Under the pieces are notes generated by a model, which did not search any database, was not told the origin of the DNA, and was given only the letters and a program-made list of their open reading frames with translations. Source: an uncultured Flavobacteriales bacterium (GTDB lineage: Bacteria; Bacteroidota; Bacteroidia; Flavobacteriales_D; Crocinitomicaceae). From it: a DNA stretch of 44,523 nt. Shown piece by piece: positions 26,648-33,549 of this stretch; position 1 is the first letter of the stretch; the number at the start of each line of letters is the position of its first letter. The stretch lies in NCBI GenBank assembly GCA_913059205.1, contig CAJXRM010000013.1, positions 1 through 44,523 of the forward strand, given 5' to 3'. A program made the translations under genes and the position numbers.

Positions 26648-27352
26648 ATGTTTAAAATTCTTATAATATTTTTAAGTGGAGCAGGTCTATTGGCCTGCTC
26701 TTCTGTTAATACCATCTCTGCCGACAGTGAAACAACGTCTATAACAAAAGAGTACGAGGTATCAAGTAAGATTGATACTATTGTTCAACCCTATCAGGAA
26801 GATTTAAAGACTGAAATGAATGAGGTTATCGCACAAGCTGAAAAAGACCTTGTTGTTGGTCGACCAAATGGGACGTTAAATAATTGGGCAACTGACGTGG
26901 TTTTGGTTTCTCAAACTAGAAATGTACGATTGTCGATTCCTGTTATGGTGTTATTAAATGTTGGTGGATTAAGAAATTCAATAAATGCGGGAGAAGTTAC
27001 TATTGGAGATATATTCAAGGTCATGCCTTTTGATAACGAAATTGTTTGGGCAGAAATGCCAATTGAGGCGTTGAAGGACATTGAAGACTATTTAAAGAAA
27101 AGTGGAGGGGAACCTATTTCTGGGGCCACAATGACAAGCGGAGCATTGAAATTGAATAGCGAAAATCCAGAAGCAAAAACCTTTATAGTAATCACTTCCG
27201 ACTATCTTTTGAACGGAGGAGATAAAATGAATTTCTTTGAAAAAAGGGTAAGCGAAAAAAGTACAGGGGTTTTGTTAAGAGATGCCATGATTTCAGAAGC
27301 TAAATCTCAAGGGACGTTGATCTGGAATGACGAATCGAGAATTAAGCTGTAG
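26648..27352 (+). CDS. Lipoprotein 5'-nucleotidase C-terminal (substrate-binding) domain, stand-alone
   Basis: The 234-residue protein has a lipoprotein signal (MFKILIIFLSGAGLLAC, lipobox LLAC). The rest is the 5'-nucleotidase C-terminal domain (PF02872): GRPNGTLNNWATDVVL, LNVGGLRNSINAGEVTIGDIFKVMPFDNEIV and LLNGGDKMNFF. In ordinary 5'-nucleotidases (UshA type) this domain binds the nucleoside and is fused after the metallophosphoesterase domain. Here it is its own lipoprotein, and the phosphoesterase is the next gene. The ATG at 26648 is preferred over the upstream in-frame codon at 26636 because it starts the signal peptide just after the nuclease stop (1-nt gap). Confidence 0.88.
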   Translation: MFKILIIFLSGAGLLACSSVNTISADSETTSITKEYEVSSKIDTIVQPYQEDLKTEMNEVIAQAEKDLVVGRPNGTLNNWATDVVLVSQTRNVRLSIPVMVLLNVGGLRNSINAGEVTIGDIFKVMPFDNEIVWAEMPIEALKDIEDYLKKSGGEPISGATMTSGALKLNSENPEAKTFIVITSDYLLNGGDKMNFFEKRVSEKSTGVLLRDAMISEAKSQGTLIWNDESRIKL

Positions 27353-27356
27353 GTCG

Positions 27357-28271
27357 ATGGAAAGAAGGGCTTTTTTACGAAATTCGTTTGCAGTTTCTGG
27401 AGGTGTAATTCTCGCTCCATCGTTGTTCGCTCAATCTTCAGTGGCTAAAAAGGCCAAGAGAATTACCATCTTACACACGAACGATACACATTCTAATATT
27501 GATCCTTTTCCTGAAAATCATTCAAAGTACCCTGGTAAAGGAGGTGTTTCAAGACGATTTGAATTGGTGAATCAAATACGCAAAGAGCAAGACAATGTTT
27601 TATTGCTCGATGCAGGCGACATTTTTCAAGGCACGCCCTACTTCAATAAGTTCGGAGGAGTGCTTGAGATGAAGTTAATGACTGCGATGGGATATGATGC
27701 TGCAACAATGGGGAATCATGATTTCGATGGAGGAATGGAAGGGTTCGTAAAAGCGAAGCAGTTTGGAGATTTTCCCTTTATTTGTTCGAATTATAATTTT
27801 TCGAATACTCCAATAGATGGTCACACGAAAGAATCAATTGTTTTTGAAAAAGGAGGTCTAAAAATTGGCGTTTTTGGTATTGGGGTTGAATTAAAAGGGC
27901 TCGTTCCAGGTCGATTGTATGGTGAAAGTAAATGGTTGGATCCAATTGAAATTGCCAATGATCGCGCTGCTGAGCTAAAGAAAAAAGGATGTGATTTGGT
28001 GATTTGCTTGTCACACTTAGGGTATGAATATAGTTCTGAGAAAATTTCAGATCGTGTTTTAGCTAATAAAACAAAAGATATTCATTTAATCATAGGCGGT
28101 CATACACATACTTTTTTGCCTGAGCCAACGCAAGAAAAAAATCTATTGGGAGAAACCGTTCTCATTAATCAAGTTGGATGGGCGGGAATAAATCTCGGTC
28201 GCATTGATTTTGAAATTGATTCGAAAGCATTCGCCAAGCACGATGTGATTGAGGTTGTTGCTTCTAAATAA
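27357..28271 (+). CDS. Tat-exported 5'-nucleotidase metallophosphoesterase domain protein
   Basis: The 304-residue protein carries only the dimetal phosphoesterase half of a 5'-nucleotidase. Metal ligands are in ITILHTNDTHSNIDP, LLDAGDIFQGTPYF, GNHDFDGGMEGF, LSHLGYEY and GGHTHTFL. The N-terminus MERRAFLRNSFAVSGGVILA is a twin-arginine signal (RRAFLR), ending near SLFAQ. Tat export suggests that it folds and loads metal in the cytoplasm. It should hydrolyse nucleoside monophosphates to nucleoside plus phosphate together with the preceding C-terminal-domain lipoprotein. The ATG at 27357 is 4 nt after the upstream stop, marking tight coupling. The upstream in-frame codon at 27327 overlaps the previous gene and was rejected. 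Confidence 0.9.
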   Translation: MERRAFLRNSFAVSGGVILAPSLFAQSSVAKKAKRITILHTNDTHSNIDPFPENHSKYPGKGGVSRRFELVNQIRKEQDNVLLLDAGDIFQGTPYFNKFGGVLEMKLMTAMGYDAATMGNHDFDGGMEGFVKAKQFGDFPFICSNYNFSNTPIDGHTKESIVFEKGGLKIGVFGIGVELKGLVPGRLYGESKWLDPIEIANDRAAELKKKGCDLVICLSHLGYEYSSEKISDRVLANKTKDIHLIIGGHTHTFLPEPTQEKNLLGETVLINQVGWAGINLGRIDFEIDSKAFAKHDVIEVVASK

Positions 28272-28303
28272 ATCTCTTTTGGCGGAAGATTAAGTCATAA
28301 GGA

Positions 28304-28317
28304 AGTGAATATTCATT
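28304..28317. promoter_or_regulatory. Palindromic motif AGTGAATATTCATT (copy 2, upstream of the YjdI-like gene)
   Basis: Identical over 14 bp to copy 1 at 7191-7204 and located 83 nt before the ATG at 28400, almost the same distance as copy 1 from rpoD. The central palindrome is TGAATATTCA (28306-28315). Confidence 0.4.
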
Positions 28318-28399
28318 GATTATTCTTTTTTCTTATCTTACATCAACGATGACAAGTTTTCGATCGACTATTTTTACGAAGAATTTAAAATGAATCACT

Positions 28400-28606
28400 A
28401 TGACAACAAAAGAATACAGTAATGGAGAAGTAACAATTGTATGGGAACCTGCTAAATGCACCCACTCAGGAGTTTGTGTGCGCACCTTACCTAAAGTATA
28501 CAATCCTAAAGCAAAACCATGGGTGACACCTGAATTTGCAACTTCACAAGAACTTATTGACCAAGTTGCAATGTGTCCTTCAGGAGCTTTGAGCATGAAG
28601 AAGTAA
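28400..28606 (+). CDS. YjdI-family single 4Fe-4S cluster protein (Fer4_19)
   Basis: This 68-residue protein matches E. coli YjdI in length and layout. EPAKCTHSGVCVRTLPKVYN supplies two Cys, and the C-terminal VAMCPSGALSMKK supplies another, forming the divergent ferredoxin motif of the Fer4_19 family; PKAKPWV is also conserved. A small soluble electron carrier or Fe-S protein is likely, but its partner is unknown. The ATG at 28400 is followed by an in-frame coding start (MTTKEY); an overlapping ATG at 28390 in another frame stops after 10 codons. It is followed by dgkA after 3 nt, suggesting co-transcription. Palindrome copy 2 lies 83 nt upstream. Confidence 0.88.
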   Translation: MTTKEYSNGEVTIVWEPAKCTHSGVCVRTLPKVYNPKAKPWVTPEFATSQELIDQVAMCPSGALSMKK

Positions 28607-28609
28607 ACG

Positions 28610-28993
28610 ATGAAATCAGAAAAATTCTCAATCACTGAACGATTTAAAAGTTTTGTGTACGCATTTAATGGAATCAAACTCTTTTTTAAAGAGGAGCACA
28701 ATGCTCGGATTCACCTGTTTGCTGCGATAATCGCCATCGGGTTGGGAGTGTTTTTCAAAATTTCCAGTTTAGAATGGATTGCACTTTTTTTTGCTATAGG
28801 CTTTGTTCTTACCGCAGAGATTTTAAATACTTCTATTGAAAACATGGCAGATTTTGTTTCAAGCGAAAGGCATCATTCCATAAAAAAGATAAAGGACCTT
28901 GCAGCCGGAGCGGTTTTGATAAGTTCAATTATTGCTTTCGCAATTGGATTAATTGTTTTTATCCCGAAGTGTTTGGCTTATTTTAATTGTTAA
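28610..28993 (+). CDS. dgkA: Diacylglycerol kinase / undecaprenol kinase DgkA family
   Basis: This 127-residue integral membrane kinase has three transmembrane helices (about 33-50, 54-75, 95-120). The signature segment EILNTSIENMADFVSSERHHS holds the catalytic Glu and the metal-binding Glu-Asn, and it continues into KDLAAGAVLISS. The N-terminal amphipathic region includes KSFVYAFNGIKLFFKEEHNARIH. In Bacteroidota these enzymes phosphorylate diacylglycerol or undecaprenol; which one cannot be told from sequence alone. The gene follows the Fe-S protein by 3 nt. The ATG at 28610 gives the normal length. Confidence 0.93.
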   Translation: MKSEKFSITERFKSFVYAFNGIKLFFKEEHNARIHLFAAIIAIGLGVFFKISSLEWIALFFAIGFVLTAEILNTSIENMADFVSSERHHSIKKIKDLAAGAVLISSIIAFAIGLIVFIPKCLAYFNC

Positions 28994-29036
28994 TTCAGTT
29001 GTGTTAATATTCAAAATTCTTCTCTATTTTTAGTGG

Positions 29037-30965
29037 ATGAAATTTAATTTTTTATTTGTAATTTTCTGTCTTTCAGTTTTTTCACACGGTCAAAAGGACA
29101 CTACAGTCATAAGAATTGATAAGTTGAAAAACGCAAAGGACCGCGCAGAACAATTTGATGATGCCGCGAGAAATGCGTGGGAGACAGGTGAATATTATAA
29201 AACTATCGAATATTCAAAATTTGGTTTAGAAATTTGCGAGACGAATGTGTTTCCAGATATTGAATCAAAACTGCTAAATAATCGAGGTATTGCGTATGAT
29301 TATTTAGGTGATTACCCAGCTGCCCTGAAAAATTTTTTTAAGGCATTGCGAATTCAAGATAAGGAGGATAATCCTTACCTGAAAGCCTATATTTTGAGTA
29401 ATATAGGTCTAATTTACTCAAATCAAGAGAAGATAGATTTAGCGTTAGAATATCACCATAAATCCTTGAAAATTCGTAAGCAAATCAATGATTTAAGCGG
29501 TGTTTCAGCTTCACTCAATAACATAGCAATTGTTTATGTTATGCAAGAGAATTACCCTTCTGCTTTAGAAAACTATATTGAATGTATTCGATATGACAAA
29601 AAAGTTGGGGATCAAATCGGGCTAAGTGATGACTACAATAATATTGCTTTATGTTACCTTGAAATGAAAGAATACGAAAAGGCAGAAGAGTATTTTTTCG
29701 ATGCCTTGAAGATTCGTGAAACACTGGATAATCCACTTTACATTGCCCAATGCTATGGGAATATTGGGGTTTTGTATTACAATTCCGGTAAATATTTAGA
29801 AGCAAAAGGATATTTTAATCGTTGTTTAGAAATTGGAAAAGAGATCGGAGCTAAGGAGTTAATGAAAATGAGTTACGAAACACTCGTTAAGCTGGAGACT
29901 GAATTGAATAATCCTGACGCAGCCTTTGAGAATTATCGAATGTTTATTGCTTATCGAGATAGTATTGACAATTCTGAAAACACGCGTCTTCAAACAGAAT
30001 TGGAACTAAATTACAAATTCGAAAAGGAGAAAGAAGCTGAGCGTTTAATTAGGGAGAAGAAAGAAGTTCAAGCTAAAATCATTTTGTATTCAGTGAGTAT
30101 TGGTTTTTTCCTAATTGTCATTTTCTCAACTTTATTATTTAGAAGATGGAAACAGACTACGTCTCAAAAGAAAATTATCGAAGAAAAAAACAAGCTGGTT
30201 GAGTTAAAAAATGAAGAAATATTGGACTCGATCACATATGCAAAGAGAATTCAAACAGCAATACTGCCATCAAAGCAATTATTCAATGAGTTGTTTCCGA
30301 ACCATTTTATTATTTATCAACCAAAAGACATTGTGGCAGGTGATTTTTATTGGCTTGAGGAAAAGAATGGTAAGAAGTTTTTCGCGGTTGCAGATTGTAC
30401 CGGACATGGAGTTCCTGGGGCGATTATGAGTGTCATTTGTCATAATGCATTAAATCGGTCTGTAAGGGAGTTTGGACTGGTTAAGCCTGGGCAAATTTTA
30501 GATAAAACCAGAGAATTGATAGTTACAGAATTGTCGAAAAGTGATCAATCGGTTACGGATGGAATGGATATATCATTGTGTGTTTTCGATAAGAATTCCT
30601 TGACTGTTTCATGGGCAGGAGCGAATAATCCCCTTTGGATTTTTAGAAACGAAACAAAAGAATTTGAAGAATGGAAGTCAAACAAACAACCAATAGGTGT
30701 TTATGGTAACTATGTGCCTTTTACTACGCATGAAATAGAATTGGTTCCAAATGATAGAATTTATCTGTTTACGGATGGTTTTGCTGATCAATTTGGTGGT
30801 GATAAAGGAAAAAAAATGATGAAACGTGTTTTTCAAGAACGATTGAAAGAAACAGGTTTATTGACACTGTTTGAGCAAAAGGAAGCCTTGGAAAAATTTT
30901 ATAATGATTGGAAGGGGGGATTGGATCAAGTTGACGATGTTTGTGTTGGTTGCATTGTTGTCTAG
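29037..30965 (+). CDS. TPR-repeat, transmembrane, SpoIIE-type PP2C phosphatase
   Basis: A signal peptide (MKFNFLFVIFCLSVFSHG) is followed by about six TPR units (residues about 40-310; NNRGIAYDYLGDYPAALKNF, NIGLIYSNQEKIDLALEY). A coiled-coil region (KFEKEKEAERLIREKKEVQ) comes next, then one transmembrane segment (about 350-370), a second coiled coil, and a cytoplasmic SpoIIE/PP2C phosphatase domain (about 405-642). Metal ligands are in IVAGDFYWLEE, VADCTGHGVPGA, FTDGFADQFGG and the final QVDDVCVGC. Periplasmic TPRs may sense a protein partner and control dephosphorylation of a cytoplasmic target, such as an anti-sigma-factor antagonist; none is visible here. The architecture is common in Bacteroidota. 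The start ATG lies 5 nt after TATTTTTA, a weak -7 box. Confidence 0.87.
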   Translation: MKFNFLFVIFCLSVFSHGQKDTTVIRIDKLKNAKDRAEQFDDAARNAWETGEYYKTIEYSKFGLEICETNVFPDIESKLLNNRGIAYDYLGDYPAALKNFFKALRIQDKEDNPYLKAYILSNIGLIYSNQEKIDLALEYHHKSLKIRKQINDLSGVSASLNNIAIVYVMQENYPSALENYIECIRYDKKVGDQIGLSDDYNNIALCYLEMKEYEKAEEYFFDALKIRETLDNPLYIAQCYGNIGVLYYNSGKYLEAKGYFNRCLEIGKEIGAKELMKMSYETLVKLETELNNPDAAFENYRMFIAYRDSIDNSENTRLQTELELNYKFEKEKEAERLIREKKEVQAKIILYSVSIGFFLIVIFSTLLFRRWKQTTSQKKIIEEKNKLVELKNEEILDSITYAKRIQTAILPSKQLFNELFPNHFIIYQPKDIVAGDFYWLEEKNGKKFFAVADCTGHGVPGAIMSVICHNALNRSVREFGLVKPGQILDKTRELIVTELSKSDQSVTDGMDISLCVFDKNSLTVSWAGANNPLWIFRNETKEFEEWKSNKQPIGVYGNYVPFTTHEIELVPNDRIYLFTDGFADQFGGDKGKKMMKRVFQERLKETGLLTLFEQKEALEKFYNDWKGGLDQVDDVCVGCIVV

Positions 30966-31051
30966 TAAATGATTTTCAATTTATAGATGAGGACTTAATT
31001 TTCTTTTTCATTAAAAGTTCATTAGATTAGTAAAACCTAAAACTCGATTCA

Positions 31052-31396
31052 ATGAACGCTCAAGATTTTGCAAAAGAATGGATTGAAGCATGGAATTCTC
31101 ATGACCTCGATCGTATTTTAACTCATTATTCAGAAGATGTAGAAATTACCACTCCAATGATAAAAATGGCGCTTGGGAATGATAGCGGAAGCTTGAAAGG
31201 AAAAGAAGCAGTTGGTGTGTACTGGAGACAAGCGTTAATTAAGCTACCAGATCTTCATTTTGAATTAATCGATGTGGCAACGAGTGTTAATTCTGTGGCT
31301 GTTTACTACAAATCTGTAATGAATAAGAATACCATGGAAGTAATGTTTTTTGATGCCGACGGTAAAGTGAATAAGATTATTGCACATTACACTTGA
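31052..31396 (+). CDS. SnoaL-like (NTF2-fold) protein
   Basis: The 114-residue protein has the NTF2-like cone fold signature of SnoaL-type proteins: FAKEWIEAWNSHDLDRILTHYSEDVEITTP at its start, a conserved G near LKGKEAVGVYW, and a beta sheet ending KVNKIIAHYT. Members bind small hydrophobic ligands or act as isomerases, and many have no known activity. The length is normal for a single-domain family member. It stands alone between the phosphatase gene and the Lys-rich small gene, with no recognisable promoter box or terminator directly attached. Confidence 0.8.
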   Translation: MNAQDFAKEWIEAWNSHDLDRILTHYSEDVEITTPMIKMALGNDSGSLKGKEAVGVYWRQALIKLPDLHFELIDVATSVNSVAVYYKSVMNKNTMEVMFFDADGKVNKIIAHYT

Positions 31397-31509
31397 TTCA
31401 TTTTATGGAAAAAAAGAAGATTAATATATTTCATCTAGTAAATGACCATATACAATTTTAATTTCCGCATATTTGATTAAACGAGGGAGACCACTAAAAA
31501 CGATATGTT

Positions 31510-31614
31510 ATGGCAAAAAGTCAAGATGCCAAGAAATCTGAAAAGAAAGAACCAACTAAAACGCCTAAAGAAAAGAAAGCAGCGAAGCGATTAAAAAAAG
31601 CAGCGAAAAAATAA
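31510..31614 (+). CDS. Very small Lys/Ala-rich basic protein (34 residues)
   Basis: The ORF reads MAKSQDAKKSEKKEP, then TKTPKEKKAAKRLKKAAKK, and stops with TAA at 31612. Fifteen of 34 residues are Lys, one is Arg, and it has no hydrophobic core. This composition resembles short nucleic-acid-binding or histone-H1-like tails and other small basic proteins found in Flavobacteria. A strong terminator begins directly after the stop, and the gene lies 113 nt after the SnoaL-like gene. Both support a real transcript. A second ATG at 31505 in another frame gives a 24-codon ORF and was rejected. The function is unknown. Confidence 0.6.
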   Translation: MAKSQDAKKSEKKEPTKTPKEKKAAKRLKKAAKK

Positions 31615-31647
31615 AAAAAATGCCGTTCATTTGAACGGCATTTTTTT
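31615..31647. terminator. Bidirectional terminator between the small Lys-rich gene and lpd
   Basis: A 9-bp stem TGCCGTTCA / TGAACGGCA with a 2-nt TT loop is flanked by A6 (31615-31620) and T7 (31641-31647). The A/T tracts extend the stem and make it work in both directions for these convergent genes. Confidence 0.93.
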
Positions 31648-31659
31648 AAGTATAATCGA

Positions 31660-31696
31660 GTTCTAAAGTCTTAATATCTTTAAGTCTTTTGGTCTT
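31660..31696 (+). repeat. Direct repeat A flanking lpd (CTTAAAGTCTTA-type)
   Basis: The sequence (key parts CTAAAGTCTTAATATCTT and AAGTCTTTTGGTCTT) matches 33417-33452 in about 28 of 37 positions, in the same orientation. The two copies sit just outside the two ends of the lpd transcription unit. Each is internally repetitive (AAGTCTTA twice). Confidence 0.5.
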
Positions 31697-31697
31697 C

Positions 31698-33089
31698 CTA
31701 TAAGTGAATTACTTCATCGTAAGCAGCTGCTGCAGCTTCCATGATTGCTTCAGACATTGTTGGGTGAGGGTGAACTGTTTTAATCAATTCGTGACCAGTT
31801 GTTTCTAATTTACGCAATGCTACCAATTCAGCAACCATTTCCGTAACGTTAGCACCAATCATGTGTCCACCTAACAATTCTCCGTATTTCGCATCAAAAA
31901 TCAATTTCACAAATCCATCTTTTGCCCCGGCAGCACTTGCTTTACCAGATGCAGAGAATGGGAATTTACCAACTTTGATTTCGTGTCCTGCTTCTTTCGC
32001 TGCAGCTTCTGTCATTCCAACAGATGCAACTTCAGGAGAACAATACGTACAACCTGGGATGTTTCCGTAATCCAAAGGATCTGGGTTGTGACCTGCAATT
32101 TTCTCTACACAAATAATTCCTTCAGCTGAAGCAACATGTGCCAGTGCAGCGTTTGGTAAAACATCGCCAATTGCGTAATATCCAGGAAGATTTGTTTGAT
32201 AATAATCGTTCACTAAAATACGACCACGGTCTGTAACGATTCCCAATTCTTCTAATCCTATATTTTCAATATTTGCTTCAATTCCAACAGCAGAAAGAAC
32301 AATGTCACATTCGATTTTCTCTTCTCCCTTGGCTGTTTTTACAGTAACAACACATCCTTTTCCAGAAGTATCAACTTTTTCCACTGACGCGTTTGTCATA
32401 ATGTTGATTCCAGATTTTTTGAATGATTTTTCCAATTGCTTAGAAACATCAACATCTTCGATAGGAACAATGTTTGGCAAGTATTCAACAACTGTAACTT
32501 CAGTTCCTAACGTTCCATAGAAGTAAGCAAACTCAACTCCAATCGCACCAGAACCAACAATAACCATTTTCTTAGGTAAAGAAGATAGTGTCAATGCTTC
32601 ACGGTAACCAATTACTTTTTTACCATCTTGTGGTAGATTTGGTAACTGACGAGAACGTGCACCAGTTGCAATAATTACTCCTTTGTCAGCGGCATATTCT
32701 GTTGTTTTTCCAGCATCATCCGTAACTGCAACTTTTTTACCAGCTTTAATTACACCGTTTCCTTTAAGTACATCAATTTTATTTTTCTTCATCAAGAATT
32801 GAATCCCTTGACTCATTCCATTAGCAACACCACGACTTCTTTCTACCATTGCACCAAAATCAGCTTTCGCATCTTTCACTGTAATTCCATAATCACTTGC
32901 ATGGTTTAAATATTCAAAAACGTTTGCGCTTTTCAATAATGCTTTTGTAGGAATACATCCCCAGTTCAAGCAAATTCCACCCAAAGATTCTCTTTCAACA
33001 ATGGCAGTTTTCATGCCTAATTGTGAAGCGCGAATGGCAGCAACATATCCACCAGGTCCACTTCCAACTACTATAATATCGTAACTCAT
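31698..33089 (-). CDS. lpd: Dihydrolipoyl dehydrogenase (E3)
   Basis: This 463-residue flavoprotein is the E3 component of the pyruvate, 2-oxoglutarate and branched-chain 2-oxoacid dehydrogenase complexes; it reoxidises dihydrolipoamide with NAD+. The N-terminal FAD-binding GSGPGGYVAAIRASQLG is followed by redox-active Cys40/Cys45 in GGICLNWGCIPTKALL. The NAD-binding GSGAIGVEFAYFYGTLG lies in the middle, and the C-terminal HPHPTMSEA supplies the catalytic His-Glu. The ATG at 33089 (MSYDIIVVG) was chosen; a TTG three codons upstream is not conserved. No E1 or E2 gene is near. TAACTTCG (33119-33112, minus) differs from TAnnTTTG by one base and may be the promoter. Palindrome copy 3 lies 40-50 nt upstream. 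Confidence 0.97.
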   Translation of the reverse strand: MSYDIIVVGSGPGGYVAAIRASQLGMKTAIVERESLGGICLNWGCIPTKALLKSANVFEYLNHASDYGITVKDAKADFGAMVERSRGVANGMSQGIQFLMKKNKIDVLKGNGVIKAGKKVAVTDDAGKTTEYAADKGVIIATGARSRQLPNLPQDGKKVIGYREALTLSSLPKKMVIVGSGAIGVEFAYFYGTLGTEVTVVEYLPNIVPIEDVDVSKQLEKSFKKSGINIMTNASVEKVDTSGKGCVVTVKTAKGEEKIECDIVLSAVGIEANIENIGLEELGIVTDRGRILVNDYYQTNLPGYYAIGDVLPNAALAHVASAEGIICVEKIAGHNPDPLDYGNIPGCTYCSPEVASVGMTEAAAKEAGHEIKVGKFPFSASGKASAAGAKDGFVKLIFDAKYGELLGGHMIGANVTEMVAELVALRKLETTGHELIKTVHPHPTMSEAIMEAAAAAYDEVIHL

Positions 33090-33129
33090 AATATTCAAAA
33101 ATTGATCGCTGCGAAGTTAATTGATTTAT

Positions 33130-33140
33130 TGAATATTCAC
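33130..33140 (-). promoter_or_regulatory. Palindromic motif GTGAATATTCA (copy 3, upstream of lpd)
   Basis: On the minus strand this is GTGAATATTCA followed by AT, sharing 11 bp and the palindrome TGAATATTCA (33130-33139) with the copies upstream of rpoD and the YjdI-like gene. It ends about 40 nt before the lpd start, closer than the other two. Confidence 0.4.
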
Positions 33141-33154
33141 AAGCGCATAGCAAA

Positions 33155-33391
33155 CTACAGTTGATTTTACCGCAAAGGCGCAAAAGTTAGGGGAAAGTAG
33201 ACGCCTGAAAATCAAGTACACAAAGACATCAACAAGTTGATGTTTTAAATAAATTGAAATATTTCAGAAAGGCAATGAAATTGCCTAAAGACTTTGTGTG
33301 CTTTCCTTTCTCAATTCTAATTGTTCTTAATTTATCCTTTGCGGTACTCATTGACTATGGAATCTTTGAGTATTACAACAAACAACTGTAG
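33155..33391. repeat. Nested inverted-repeat element in the lpd-purL intergenic region
   Basis: Paired arms: CTACAGTTG 33155-33163 with CAACTGTAG 33383-33391; TACCGCAAAGG 33168-33178 with CCTTTGCGGTA 33336-33346; ACACAAAG 33218-33225 with CTTTGTGT 33292-33299. Two local hairpins lie inside: CATCAAC-AA-GTTGATG at 33227-33242 and AGGCAAT-GAA-ATTGCCT at 33270-33286. The ACCGCAAAGGCGCAAAAG phrase resembles a dispersed extragenic repeat that I recall from other Bacteroidota. No ORF is apparent. It could be a mobile non-coding repeat or a structured RNA. Confidence 0.55.
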
Positions 33392-33416
33392 ATTTAATTC
33401 AATTCATAGAAAATGA

Positions 33417-33452
33417 GTCTTAAAGTCTTATTATCTTAAAGTCTTACCGTCT
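33417..33452 (+). repeat. Direct repeat B flanking lpd (CTTAAAGTCTTA-type)
   Basis: GTCTTAAAGTCTTATTAT and CTTAAAGTCTTACCGTCT match repeat A at 31660-31696 in the same orientation. This copy lies between the inverted-repeat element and purL. Confidence 0.5.
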
Positions 33453-33522
33453 CGAACGCCAAATTGTGTAAAAAAGGTTGATAAAAGAACGGCTTTCTAC
33501 CCGTAAAATTTATTATTATAAG

Positions 33523-33530
33523 TATTTTTG
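33523..33530 (+). promoter_or_regulatory. Candidate -7 box (TATTTTTG) for purL
   Basis: An exact TAnnTTTG match 19 nt before the purL ATG at 33550, implying a leader of about 13 nt. No TTG is found 17-23 nt upstream. It would drive the purL-DUF4290-murA-tlpA operon. Confidence 0.5.
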
Positions 33531-33549
33531 CAAGAGATTTTTTAACAAT

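Noticed and set aside
33440..33465. GTCTCGAACGCC segment resembling a tRNA T-loop
   Set aside because: No acceptor, D or anticodon stems can be drawn around it.
33478..33549. 24-codon N-terminal extension of PurL
   Set aside because: It includes the TATTTTTG promoter-like box and its residues ([13 protein letters not shown]) are unlike PurL.
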